A model generated the notes under the pieces. It saw only the letters and a list, made by a program, of their open reading frames with translations. It searched no databases and was not told where the DNA came from. The position numbers and the translations under genes are program-made. From the NCBI GenBank assembly GCA_017501665.1, contig JAFVWM010000017.1:1-64000 (forward strand): a DNA stretch of 64,000 nucleotides, written 5' to 3'. Below are positions 17,582 through 24,467 of this stretch, piece by piece. This stretch comes from Alphaproteobacteria bacterium (GTDB taxonomy: Bacteria > Pseudomonadota > Alphaproteobacteria > RF32 > CAG-239). Positions within the stretch are counted from its first letter, which is position 1. Each line of letters begins with the position of its first letter.

Positions 17582-17899
17582 AACCAGTCCTTAATTTTTT
17601 TTACAATAACGACCACAATTTTATATAGGATGCTCAAAAATTGCAAGAAATAATTAAGCTTTTTCAAGGGCTCAGAAGCTATATATTCAATTATCTGGGT
17701 ATACCTAAACAAAATGGCTAAAATAAATATCCATCGTAAATATTATAACCTATTGTTTTAATTATATTTACACTATTAAATTCGGTCATTTGTAGAATCT
17801 TCATTTCTAGTTTTGGCAGTTTTTCATTTCCATGTTTGGTAATATTTCATTCAGTATTTTGTGGAATTTTTTACGGATTTCTGCACTTTCATTGCATTA
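17582..17899. other. gene-free AT-rich stretch before DUF3489
   Basis: No ORF is supported. It must contain the leftward hsd promoter. The motif TTTGT(A/G)GAA occurs twice here (near 17790 and 17860) and again near 18395 in similar surroundings, suggesting repeated regulatory sites; I see no terminator. Confidence 0.4.
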
Positions 17900-17936
17900 T
17901 TTACTGGATATAATTTTATTTCCAAGCATTCATTGT
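17900..17936 (+). promoter_or_regulatory. promoter/operator element P1, copy 2
   Basis: TTTACTGGAT, an 11-bp gap, then TCCAAGCATTCATTGT, aligned base for base with 2725-2761 apart from the AT-rich spacer. It lies 31 bp before the DUF3489 gene. Confidence 0.6.
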
Positions 17937-17967
17937 GTTGTGTTAACCAGATAGAAAGGATACAAAC

Positions 17968-18267
17968 ATGACAACACAAAAAAAAAGCTCAAAAGCGAAG
18001 GCCACAACAAAAAAATCGACCTCCAAAGCTAAAGTAGAAATCAAAGTAGAACCGGTAGCGCTAGACCACCGCGACAAAACAGCCTTTATGATTGTGATGC
18101 TCAGCCGTCCGGAAGGTGCAACCTTAAAAGAGATGGCAGAGGCCCTTGGATGGAAAGAAAACTCTATACGCGGTGCGATGTCAGCCTATGCTAAAAAGAC
18201 CGGTGGAACCATCGCCTCCGAAAAGAAAGCTGACATCCGGACTTACTACCTTAAAGCCAACGCTTAA
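17968..18267 (+). CDS. DUF3489 domain protein (small DNA-binding-like)
   Basis: The first 30 residues are a Lys/Ser/Thr-rich basic tail (KKSSKAKATTKKSTSKAK), followed by the DUF3489 domain (about 35-97) with DKTAFMIVMLSRPEGATLKEMAEALGW, a winged-helix-like arrangement. DUF3489 genes are known from alphaproteobacterial mobile elements, often near DUF2924 and a recombinase, as here. It is probably a DNA-binding regulator or accessory factor. The gene follows GAAAGGA and the P1 element, and has its own terminator (18286-18315), so it is a single-gene unit. Confidence 0.85.
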   Translation: MTTQKKSSKAKATTKKSTSKAKVEIKVEPVALDHRDKTAFMIVMLSRPEGATLKEMAEALGWKENSIRGAMSAYAKKTGGTIASEKKADIRTYYLKANA

Positions 18268-18285
18268 ATTATCATCCAACAAAAA

Positions 18286-18315
18286 AGGGGCTGATTATCG
18301 GCCCCTATTTTTTTA
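18286..18315 (+). terminator. intrinsic terminator of the DUF3489 gene
   Basis: GGGGC (18287-18291) pairs with GCCCC (18301-18305), followed by TATTTTTTT. A textbook intrinsic terminator 19 bp after the stop. Confidence 0.85.
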
Positions 18316-18409
18316 CTTAAAAATCAAGATGACTAACATTTTTAATCAAATATATCTCATTGATTTTCAAAATATTTCATCTAAATTTGGCCATTTGTGG
18401 AAATTTATC

Positions 18410-18919
18410 TCACAGCTCCTTATTCAAGATATCCTGGCTGTCGGTGAGCATTTTACGGATATACTCGTCCAAGACTGCGGAGGTTTAGTGTTCGTCGGTT
18501 CCGAGTTCAGCGGAGATTAAGGCACCATAGCGCACCGGGAAGCTCATAAACAAATCTCTCAACGCCCGACCGATGTTAAAGGCATAATTGCCGGCACGTT
18601 TGCGGTCAACCATTTCACCGGTCAGCATCTTGAGTTTAGCCTTAGCCAACATCGCCCGATAATAAATATCTGCCGTTTTGGCCTGCTGAAAGGTTCCCAT
18701 ATTGCTCATACGAACGCCGCCTTGCGCCTCAAACAGCGGATCCGGTTTGCGTTGTTGTGCCGGATCGGTATTCATAAACCACTCCCGGTTTGGCTCGTCC
18801 ACATCAATTTTATCATCTCTCGTTTTATGAATACGCCCGGACTTTATCGCCGTCTGCACCGCATTCAGGTTCACCCCGCGAATACGCGCATATTCTCGCA
18901 TTGATACTAATCTTCCCAT
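18410..18919 (-). pseudogene. Nu1-like phage terminase small subunit, interrupted by in-frame TAA
   Basis: The N-terminal 50 residues look like a winged helix (SMREYARIRGVNLNAVQTAI), as in lambda Nu1-type small terminases, and the C-terminal half is helical (ADIYYRAMLAKAKLKMLTGE; ALRDLFMSFPVR). The frame stops at TAA 18485-18487 after 144 aa, but the same frame continues without break for 24 more codons (TSAVLDEYIRKMLTDSQDIL...) to TGA 18410-18412, giving the C-terminal helix expected of the family. The gene is therefore broken by a nonsense change. An intact form would bind cos/pac DNA and recruit the large terminase. No large terminase, portal or capsid gene is present. Confidence 0.7.
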
Positions 18920-18939
18920 ATTTTCTCACTTTCAAAACC

Positions 18940-19141
18940 CTAGGTGACCAGCCGGATTTATAAAATGACCAGCCCACATTTTAAGGAGTTGTTACAACTA
19001 TTTGATATTGCATTGTTTTTCAAAGCACCCGACCAGCCGGAATTTTTTTGTTCAGCTAGCGAAACGGCGCGGCTTGGGCCCCCGCATACGAAAAACCTCC
19101 AGGAAGGACCCATTGGTTACCACCGCGCCGGCATTGCAAAT
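18940..19141. other. cos-like region with three GACCAGCC repeats
   Basis: GACCAGCC occurs at 18946-18953, 18967-18974 and 19031-19038 (the first and third extend to GACCAGCCGGA), directly upstream of the small-terminase gene. A GC-rich block follows (GGCGCGGCTTGGGCCCCCGC around 19065-19085, then CCTCCAGGAAGGACCC). Repeated sites beside a Nu1-like gene recall the cosB R-sites of lambda. This is an interpretation by position only. Confidence 0.35.
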
Positions 19142-19630
19142 TTACAGTTCTCGCATTCTTTTGAAGAACTTGTAAATCGTCTCCTTGCTGATATGTAGCG
19201 TGCGCGACACACTGTCAATGCTTTCACCTTCCATGATAAGTCGCATGGCGTTTTTAAGTTTCGGTGTATCGGCTCTTTCAAGAAACTCATAAGCCATCAA
19301 CATCCGAACATTGTCAGTAGATGTGCTTAAATTGGCGCAAAAAAAATCCCCATCAGATTGATCAGAATCTAATGAGGATGTTAAATGTGCGCGGGTTCGC
19401 TTTCGTTTGTCCAGTAAGTGCAAGGCATATTGACGCAGGTCATGCACCACTAATGCTTCAGGGGCATCAGGGATTTCGTAAAACTTATACAAATAGTGGC
19501 ATAGCATGTCCTGCGCAATATCTTCCCGGTCGTCATAGCCGAAGTACGGCGTCGACAACAATTTTTTGATTTGAGCACAGATTGTGATACGGATATACTG
19601 CGGAAATCCGTTGAAAACTTCTTTATTCAT
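19142..19630 (-). CDS. sigma-factor-like regulator, 162 aa
   Basis: A region 2-like core (YFGYDDREDIAQDMLCHYLY, about 28-47) and a C-terminal helix-turn-helix like sigma region 4 (GESIDSVSRTLHISKETIYKFFKRM, about 135-159) are visible. This layout fits small phage-type sigma or late-gene activator proteins. It probably drives transcription of element genes such as the terminase, which lies downstream on the same strand. The leader carries a GC-rich hairpin (19667-19695) 37 bp before the start, and the region above it is full of repeated motifs that could be its control sites. No clear Shine-Dalgarno site lies before ATG 19630. Confidence 0.65.
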   Translation of the reverse strand: MNKEVFNGFPQYIRITICAQIKKLLSTPYFGYDDREDIAQDMLCHYLYKFYEIPDAPEALVVHDLRQYALHLLDKRKRTRAHLTSSLDSDQSDGDFFCANLSTSTDNVRMLMAYEFLERADTPKLKNAMRLIMEGESIDSVSRTLHISKETIYKFFKRMREL

Positions 19631-19666
19631 GATTAATCCCTGATGTTTGAAATTTAAAACAAAAAA

Positions 19667-19695
19667 CGGGGGCGGCTTTTTAAGGCCGTCCCCGG
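19667..19695. terminator. GC-rich hairpin in the leader of the sigma-like gene
   Basis: CGGGGGCGGC (19667-19676) pairs with GCCGTCCCCG (19685-19694) with one G-U pair. On the minus strand it ends in TTTTTTG, so it can terminate leftward transcripts before the sigma-like gene, acting as an attenuator or as the end of an upstream unit. Confidence 0.55.
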
Positions 19696-19740
19696 TAGTC
19701 CGAATTAAGAGTTCAGGTAGTCACAAATAGTCACGAAAAA

Positions 19741-19763
19741 CGGGAGGTTACTCGAACCTCCCG
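19741..19763. terminator. 9-bp perfect hairpin
   Basis: CGGGAGGTT/AACCTCCCG with a 5-nt loop. Minus-strand flank is TTTTTCGTG, so it is a likely leftward terminator for a transcript that starts in the repeat region to its right. Confidence 0.6.
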
Positions 19764-19828
19764 ATCATACCAAGAAATGTATGTATTTTTGCAAAAAGAG
19801 TCCAGTGTTATTTTGCCCAGGGCATTTT

Positions 19829-20280
19829 TCCCAGATTATACAGCTATTATACTGTAAATACGGCAAAAATGTCCACGACTTTTATGTCCCGACAAATCAC
19901 TCCCGATTATACAGTAAATTGTATGCATTTTTGTTCAAAATGTCTTGTAAAAAATTGTCCGTACATTTTTGTTGTAATTAAAAGTGTAATTTTATGCTAA
20001 AGTATTGATTTTATGATATTTATAAAGAGTGAGACAGAGCTAAAATCTCCTCCATACACTACACTCCCGGTTATACCCAAAAAATACCCCATTTTCGGGA
20101 AAAATGTAAACTACAATTTTTTAAAAAATGCATTTTTCTGTGGATAACTTTTTTATAAAATACAACTCTTGATAGAAAATAAGCAAGTATTTAGTAGTAA
20201 ATTCAAATACTTGGATTAATCATGAACGATAATAATAACTAAAATCGGGAACAATTTATTCATCGCCCCCGATTATATCC
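19829..20280. repeat. four dispersed operator/iteron-like repeats in a gene-free region
   Basis: The stretch 19631-20310 has no supportable gene. It holds four copies of a motif reading TATAAYCGGGAG on the minus strand: 19829-19843 (variant), 19901-19914, 20065-20078 and 20266-20280. Each contains a TATAAT-like -10 box followed by CGGG. A second motif, AAAATGTC, recurs near 19866, 19937 and 20304, with close variants such as AAAATTGTC and AAAAATGTAA. The arrangement suggests several leftward promoters under common control, or an origin with iterons. The three hairpins downstream would terminate short leftward transcripts. Confidence 0.5.
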
Positions 20281-20310
20281 GGTTTTATAACCTAAAAATT
20301 CAAAAATGTC

Positions 20311-20686
20311 TCATACTTTTTTGTCTCCAACATTTTTCCCTTTGAGATAAAAGGAAATTTTTATTAACACCCGATGAAACCGTCGCCACATTTCGGCACG
20401 CCCGTAACCGAATTCCCGACACAGAAATTTCCAAGGAATATGGTTGGCTCGCTTCCATGCAAGCCGTCGTTCCTCCGGTTCCAAAATCATAAACCAGTCT
20501 AAGACCACACGTTCCCATGTATCAATTTGTTCCGGGGTTGGTTGGAGTTTAGGCGGTTTACGTTCCATCAACTCCATTTCTTGCTGAGAATAGATAATCT
20601 CAAATTGCCAGCCTGACTTTTGGCATCATACGATCAACAAATGCCGCAGTCTGCAGGTCTTGTTTGATTTGCTCAACGGTTATCAT
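20311..20686 (-). pseudogene. DUF6362-type phage protein, frameshifted
   Basis: Translation from ATG 20686 (overlapping the upstream stop as ATGA) gives MITVEQIKQDLQTAAFVDRM then stops after 28 aa. The family-like remainder (SGWQFEIIYSQQE..., then WERVVLDWFMILEPEERRLAWKR and IPWKFLCREFGYGR) continues in another frame to 20311. Removing one A from the AAAA run at about 20618-20621 restores a single ORF of about 124 aa. DUF6362-like proteins, with a W-x-R-x(A) region and a helix-turn-helix near the C-terminus, are found in alphaproteobacterial prophages; function unknown. The second part could also be expressed alone from ATG 20577. Confidence 0.65.
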
Positions 20687-21351
20687 AACGCACTGCCTTT
20701 GCTGAGCTCTTTTGCGTATTCTCGCTTCAAGACCGCAACTTCAAATTCATGCAAGGAAAGTTCGTTATCTTTGCAATACCATTGTCGAATAGCCTTCTGC
20801 CAGTCACGCGCAATACACTTCTTGCCATGCTTCCAACCGCGCTCATTGTGCCAATTGATGAAAGCCGGTATGTCGATCGTAATTCCGATTTCATCACAAT
20901 AACCGGACACATCTTCCGCTGTCGGCGCTCCGATGTAGCTCAAGTTGTCCACAAATGCCGTCTCTCTTTCTCTACAATCCTTATCATTAACCTTATCAGA
21001 TTCCTTCTCATTCTCCGACTCCTTCTCCTGTTGGCGACCGGTTGACGGAAACTCAATAACTTCGCTGACCGTTCGTTTAGCGTTCGCTTTGCGACGGCTG
21101 ACCGCGCGTTTGGCATTTTGTGCGTTAATCTCGCAGGTTTGACGCCATTTCTCATTGTGATTTGCAATCACTTGTTGAATCGCATCAAATCTTTTTTTAT
21201 TCAGCTCCGATAATTTTACTGACGTGGCACCGAATAAATTAAATTCACATATCGCGACAATTAAATTTGCAATCTCGCTTTTCTTAAAGTTATGCACAGA
21301 AGCAAGGAAGTCTGCCGGATAGATGATAATTGAGGTTTTTCTATTTTCCAT
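20683..21351 (-). CDS. phage replication-type protein (DUF6291-like N-terminus), 222 aa
   Basis: The N-terminal 80 residues (SIIIYPADFLASVHNFKKSEIANLIVAI...) look like the DUF6291 domain of phage replication initiators. A highly charged linker follows (about 90-130, with EKESENEKESDKVND), and then a C-terminal segment INWHNERGWKHGKKCIARDWQKAIRQWY, the DnaD-tail-like pattern (N-x-x-G-W ... I-x-D-W). It probably takes part in element replication by recruiting a helicase. Start ATG 21351 follows AAGGAGG. The stop overlaps the DUF6362 start, so the two genes are coupled. Confidence 0.65.
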   Translation of the reverse strand: MENRKTSIIIYPADFLASVHNFKKSEIANLIVAICEFNLFGATSVKLSELNKKRFDAIQQVIANHNEKWRQTCEINAQNAKRAVSRRKANAKRTVSEVIEFPSTGRQQEKESENEKESDKVNDKDCRERETAFVDNLSYIGAPTAEDVSGYCDEIGITIDIPAFINWHNERGWKHGKKCIARDWQKAIRQWYCKDNELSLHEFEVAVLKREYAKELSKGSAL

Positions 21352-21551
21352 CGCCGCCTCCTTTTTTTAAGCGTTTGTTTAATGCGCTTTAGGCCGGCCA
21401 CCCATTTACGGGCAAGCTCGGAGCGTTTACCTTCTTCCTCGATGCGCTTTTCAAGTTCGTCCAAAGCCGTCATCTCAAGATTAAGCAGATAGGCAACCGG
21501 AATTTTGCGGATTTCCGCAGTAACGTAGTGCTTTTTATCTCTGTGAAACAT
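21261..21551 (-). CDS. hypothetical protein, 96 aa (3' end probably frameshifted)
   Basis: The first 65 residues look genuine: a helical, charged protein (MTALDELEKRIEEEGKRSEL). The gene has AAAGGAG before ATG 21551 and the P2 element 39 bp upstream. The last 30 residues, after an A7 run (at about 21363-21369), overlap the next gene by 91 bp and are low-quality in composition (RRRRWKI, then LSSIRQTSLLLCIT). With one A fewer the gene would end LKKGGGDGK and a stop about 9 bp inside the next gene, a more natural junction. Function unknown; probably an early gene of the element, first in the leftward operon with the replication-type gene. Confidence 0.55.
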   Translation of the reverse strand: MFHRDKKHYVTAEIRKIPVAYLLNLEMTALDELEKRIEEEGKRSELARKWVAGLKRIKQTLKKRRRRWKIEKPQLSSIRQTSLLLCITLRKARLQI

Positions 21552-21589
21552 GTTATTTCTCCTTTTCTAAAATTCTTGTTTCACTAAGG

Positions 21590-21626
21590 AACACTCCGCA
21601 AAATCGGAAAATCGTTCGGCAAAATT
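21590..21626 (-). promoter_or_regulatory. promoter/leader element P2, copy 1
   Basis: A 37-bp sequence nearly identical (34 of 37) to 23977-24013. Both copies lie 20-40 bp before a leftward operon. Shared minus-strand core: GCCGAACGATTTT, two variable bases, GATTTTGCGGAGTGTT. Probably a common promoter with operator. Confidence 0.6.
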
Positions 21627-21638
21627 AAAAAAAAATAT

Positions 21639-21670
21639 AAAAAAATTGCCCCGGATATATTCCGAGGCGG
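21639..21670 (-). terminator. intrinsic terminator of the recombinase operon
   Basis: On the minus strand GCCTCGGA pairs with TCCGGGGC (one G-U), followed by AATTTTTTTATATTTTTTTTT. It lies 17 bp after the recombinase stop. Confidence 0.85.
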
Positions 21671-21686
21671 TAAATGATTGATTTTC

Positions 21687-23318
21687 CTAGTCTAAAATCG
21701 TGAAGCCGAACTGCTTAATCTGATCCTCCCAAATCGGCGGGATAGTTTTACGCAATAAATTGCGCAGGTATAATTTCGGCGGTTGATGGCCTTTCAATAT
21801 CGTGCGAATAATTGCCGGCGAGAGTGAAGTCAAGCGCAACAGCCGACCGATATGAGAAGCATCGGTATTTTCTGTGATAGCCAAATCGGCGATACTTATT
21901 TTCTTCTGATCCATCATTTTTTGATACTTAAACCCGAGACAAATTCCCTTAATCAGCTCATTATCAAAATGCGGTTCAACCTCTATATTTTCCGGCAAAT
22001 GAATTTCCGTTCGACCTTTATGTTTTACAAACGGCATCGGCAAAATTGTCTGATGTCCGGCTGTTTTTTGTAACAAGTGATCCGGAAGCAGACTTAAACC
22101 TAAGTCCGTCCAGTTTATCTCCATGGTTTCCTCATTAACCGTCACACCGGTCATCATCAGGCGCATTAAAAGCAGTTGATGCCTTTCCGAAAGCTTATTA
22201 AATACCCGTTCCGGCGAGCGCAAAACCCTTAATAATTCCATTGATTTATTCGGCGCGACTTTCTCAAGCAGACCTTGAAAAACTTTCGGGTCCAAGAACA
22301 GTTGTGATACGACTTTTACCATACATTCGTCCATCGTAACCACCGGCACAGATCCGTTGGTGCATTTGTGATGTCCGTACATTTTCGCCACCGTTGAGGT
22401 GTAATAATAACGCTTCATTCCATGCGCCTGGCTGGAAGTCGGTGTCATCAAAGAATGACAGCACCCGCAAGTTAAAAGACCGCGCATAATTCCGACTTCA
22501 TTTTTATCATACATACAAGTGCGTTGTTTCTTCGGCTTTTCAGCCACCACATTTTGTACCGCCTTAAAAATCTCTTCACTGACAATGGCTTCGTGTTGTC
22601 CGTCATAAAGAACACCCTGATGTTTAATCTTGCCCATATAAATCGGGTTTTTAAGCATGCGATCAATCGAGGCTCTGGCAAAGGTTTTCATGCCGGCTTC
22701 TTCCATCAGCTTGGATACGGCAAGCGGCGATTTATACTCCAGATATTTTTCAAACATAAACTTAATCGCTTTGGCTTCATCAGGCTTTATAACCAGCTTG
22801 CGTTTAATCGGCTCATAACCGTATGGCACGCAACCGCCCATCCAAATTCCTTTCTTCTTGGAAGCGGCAACTTTATCGCGGATGCGTTCTCCGCTGATTT
22901 CACGCTCGAACTGAGCAAAGGACAACAGCATATTTAAGGTCAGGCGCCCCATGCTGTCGGCAGTTTTGAAGTTTTGTGTTACCGAGACAAACGAGCATTT
23001 ATATTTATCAAAAATATCAACCATCTTGGCAAAGTCGGTCAGCGAACGCGTGAGACGGTCAATTTTATAAACCACAATCATATTCACTTTGCCGGCTTCA
23101 ACATCTTGCAACAAACGTTTAAGTGACGGCCGGTTCATGTTACCACCGCTAAAACCGCCGTCATCATAATGCTCTTTAATCAGCACCCAGCCTTGGTGCT
23201 TTTGGCTTTTAACATAATTTTCGCCGGCCTCGCGCTGAGCTTCTAAGGTATTAAACTCTTTTTCCAAGCCTTCATCCGTTGATTTTCTGGTATAAACCGC
23301 ACACTTGATTTCTTCCAT
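21687..23318 (-). CDS. large serine recombinase (integrase)
   Basis: This 543-aa site-specific recombinase has the resolvase catalytic domain (residues 5-150; YTRKST with Ser13 as nucleophile, then IDRLTRS and FAQFEREISGERI). The recombinase domain follows (GGCVPYGYEPIKRKLVI), then a zinc-ribbon part (LLTCGCCHSLM...C) and a C-terminal DNA-binding region. Large serine integrases cut both att sites and rejoin them through subunit rotation, usually needing a separate directionality factor for excision. It is the last gene of a leftward operon with DUF2924 (gap 2 bp) and two tiny ORFs. It appears intact, so mobility is possible even though other element genes are damaged. Confidence 0.95.
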   Translation of the reverse strand: MEEIKCAVYTRKSTDEGLEKEFNTLEAQREAGENYVKSQKHQGWVLIKEHYDDGGFSGGNMNRPSLKRLLQDVEAGKVNMIVVYKIDRLTRSLTDFAKMVDIFDKYKCSFVSVTQNFKTADSMGRLTLNMLLSFAQFEREISGERIRDKVAASKKKGIWMGGCVPYGYEPIKRKLVIKPDEAKAIKFMFEKYLEYKSPLAVSKLMEEAGMKTFARASIDRMLKNPIYMGKIKHQGVLYDGQHEAIVSEEIFKAVQNVVAEKPKKQRTCMYDKNEVGIMRGLLTCGCCHSLMTPTSSQAHGMKRYYYTSTVAKMYGHHKCTNGSVPVVTMDECMVKVVSQLFLDPKVFQGLLEKVAPNKSMELLRVLRSPERVFNKLSERHQLLLMRLMMTGVTVNEETMEINWTDLGLSLLPDHLLQKTAGHQTILPMPFVKHKGRTEIHLPENIEVEPHFDNELIKGICLGFKYQKMMDQKKISIADLAITENTDASHIGRLLRLTSLSPAIIRTILKGHQPPKLYLRNLLRKTIPPIWEDQIKQFGFTILD

Positions 23319-23320
23319 CG

Positions 23321-23719
23321 CTATACTCCGAAAAATGCCTGTCCCGAAATTTTGCGCCCGGTAATGATTCTGGCCACCGCACCGAGCGATTTATATGTCT
23401 CACCGTCCATCATAAAACCGCCGTTGACAACGCGCACTTTATAAGTTGCACCTTTGTATTTTTTAACAAGTTCAATACCGGCAACCATTTTATGCTCGCT
23501 TAATTCCTTAATTTCCATATTCTCTAACATCCGGCGTGTTTTGTTATCCAACCCGCCAAAGCGCATTTCCTGCAATTTATTGGTAATGCGCCAGACATAA
23601 TATTCCTTGCGGGTGGAAGTTGTCGGTATGTTAAACAGAGCCTCGTAATATTCCTTCAATTCAGGAAATGTGAGAGACGGGATTTTGCGCAAGTCCACAT
23701 TTAAATCCACCTTAATCAT
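23321..23719 (-). CDS. DUF2924 protein
   Basis: The 132-aa protein matches DUF2924 in layout: N-terminal LTFPELKEYYEALFNIPTT and a central REYYVWRITNKLQEM-like helix pair, then the C-terminal domain RYKGATYKVRVV.. GGFMMDGETYKSLGAVARIITG. DUF2924 genes commonly stand next to serine recombinases in alphaproteobacterial elements, and are suspected recombination accessory factors. Here it precedes the recombinase by 2 bp. ATG 23719 follows AAAGGAG; the start overlaps the preceding mini-ORF by 8 bp. Confidence 0.9.
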   Translation of the reverse strand: MIKVDLNVDLRKIPSLTFPELKEYYEALFNIPTTSTRKEYYVWRITNKLQEMRFGGLDNKTRRMLENMEIKELSEHKMVAGIELVKKYKGATYKVRVVNGGFMMDGETYKSLGAVARIITGRKISGQAFFGV

Positions 23720-23804
23720 CGGTTTCTCCTTTTGTGTCTTTTTCCTTGTTTTCTTCTATCAGCACCAGAACGGCACTAAATATTAAATTGATTAAATTAT
23801 CCAT
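23712..23804 (-). CDS. mini-protein, 30 aa, in the recombinase operon
   Basis: ATG 23804 to TAA 23712 encodes a hydrophobic N-terminus (about 14 residues, LINLIFSAVLVLI) and a charged tail. It overlaps both neighbours by 8 bp, which suggests translational coupling. It is too short for a firm call, and resembles no family I know. Confidence 0.4.
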   Translation of the reverse strand: MDNLINLIFSAVLVLIEENKEKDTKGETDD

Positions 23805-23955
23805 TGGTCACCTCTTGAGTGACATGAACACTCTCTTTTTCGTTATTATCCAGTAAATTAGATACTTTTCCGTCGTTTTCTTGCTCATCAAGCAAAATCA
23901 TTATCGGAGTTGAGAGAAGTTCAATCAAAGTTTCAAAAGCATTGTCTGTATCCAT
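23797..23955 (-). CDS. small acidic protein, 52 aa, first gene of the recombinase operon
   Basis: ATG 23955 has AAAGGA 8 bp upstream and lies 21 bp after the P2 promoter element. The protein is acidic, with a hydrophobic patch (FETLIELLSTPIMILL) and no cysteines. Its end overlaps the next mini-ORF by 8 bp. A small acidic protein ahead of a serine integrase could be a directionality or regulatory factor, but nothing in the sequence shows this. Confidence 0.5.
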   Translation of the reverse strand: MDTDNAFETLIELLSTPIMILLDEQENDGKVSNLLDNNEKESVHVTQEVTNG

Positions 23956-23976
23956 TGTTTTTTCCTTTCAACAGAC

Positions 23977-24013
23977 AACACTCCGCAAAATCAAAAAATC
24001 GTTCGGCATAATT
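23977..24013 (-). promoter_or_regulatory. promoter/leader element P2, copy 2
   Basis: 37 bp, 34 identical with 21590-21626. It stands 21 bp before the first gene of the recombinase operon. Confidence 0.6.
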
Positions 24014-24292
24014 TGAAAATTTTTTTATGCTCACAAAAACAGGGGTTTTGAAACGCGAACAGTTGGAAATAAATAGCCTTAGTTTTAAGCCGAATTTGGT
24101 CGGGTCTGTCCAGACCAAAAGTATCTATTTTGGTATCTTTTTTGGGAAATGGGGAAAAATAAAAAATAGATACGCGACCAGACCATCGCACAAATGCGCC
24201 TGTAAATGAGATTGATGAAAAATCGGAAAGTGCCGGAAAATAAGGAATATAGAGGCAATATTTTAAGCTAAAATTGCACCCGAGAATTTAAA
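24014..24292. other. gene-free boundary region with inverted repeats
   Basis: No gene is supported. GGTCTG-TC-CAGACC (24103-24116) is a perfect 14-bp palindrome. GTATCTATTTT (24121-24131) pairs with AAAAATAGATAC (24162-24173), and CGACCAGACC follows. Lying between a serine integrase operon and a tRNA, this is a reasonable place for an attachment site, but no second copy was found in the window. Confidence 0.35.
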
Positions 24293-24320
24293 ACAAAAAA
24301 ACCTCTTCGCTAGGAAGAGG
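24293..24320 (-). terminator. terminator of the tRNA-Ile gene
   Basis: On the minus strand CCTCTT-CCTAGC-GAAGAGG is followed by TTTTTTT, 9 bp after the tRNA 3' end. Confidence 0.85.
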
Positions 24321-24328
24321 CTTTTATA

Positions 24329-24405
24329 TGGTGGGCCCTGATGGACTCGAACCAACGACCAGACCGTTATGAGCGGCCTGCTCTAACCAACTGAGCTAAG
24401 GGCCC
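24329..24405 (-). tRNA. tRNA-Ile (CAU anticodon, lysidine type)
   Basis: The minus strand reads GGGCCCTTAGCTCAGTTGGT at the 5' end, an anticodon arm GGCCGCTCATAACGGTC and GGTTCGAGTCC in the T arm, with a GGGCCC acceptor and encoded CCA. The CAT anticodon with this arm (compare CTCATAAT of E. coli ileX) marks the tRNA-Ile whose C34 is changed to lysidine by TilS to read AUA, rather than tRNA-Met. A good promoter stands upstream and an intrinsic terminator downstream. Confidence 0.93.
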
Positions 24406-24423
24406 GTAAAACGAACAGTATGA

Positions 24424-24452
24424 TAAATAAGACAATTAACTTTTATAGTCAA
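24424..24452 (-). promoter_or_regulatory. sigma-70 promoter of tRNA-Ile
   Basis: Minus strand: TTGACT (24447-24452), a 17-bp spacer, then TATTTA (24424-24429), about 18 bp before the mature tRNA 5' end. Confidence 0.65.
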
Positions 24453-24467
24453 GCAAAATTTTACTAC

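Noticed and set aside
18485..18487. Alternative genetic code reading TAA as sense
   Set aside because: Intact core genes in the window use TAA as their normal stop; one in-frame TAA in a phage gene is better explained by mutation.
24175..24364. CGACCAGACC repeated at 24175-24184 and in the tRNA-Ile anticodon arm (about 24355-24364), as a possible att repeat
   Set aside because: Only 10 bp, close together, and no matching copy at the left side of the element; chance is likely, and serine integrases seldom use tRNA genes.
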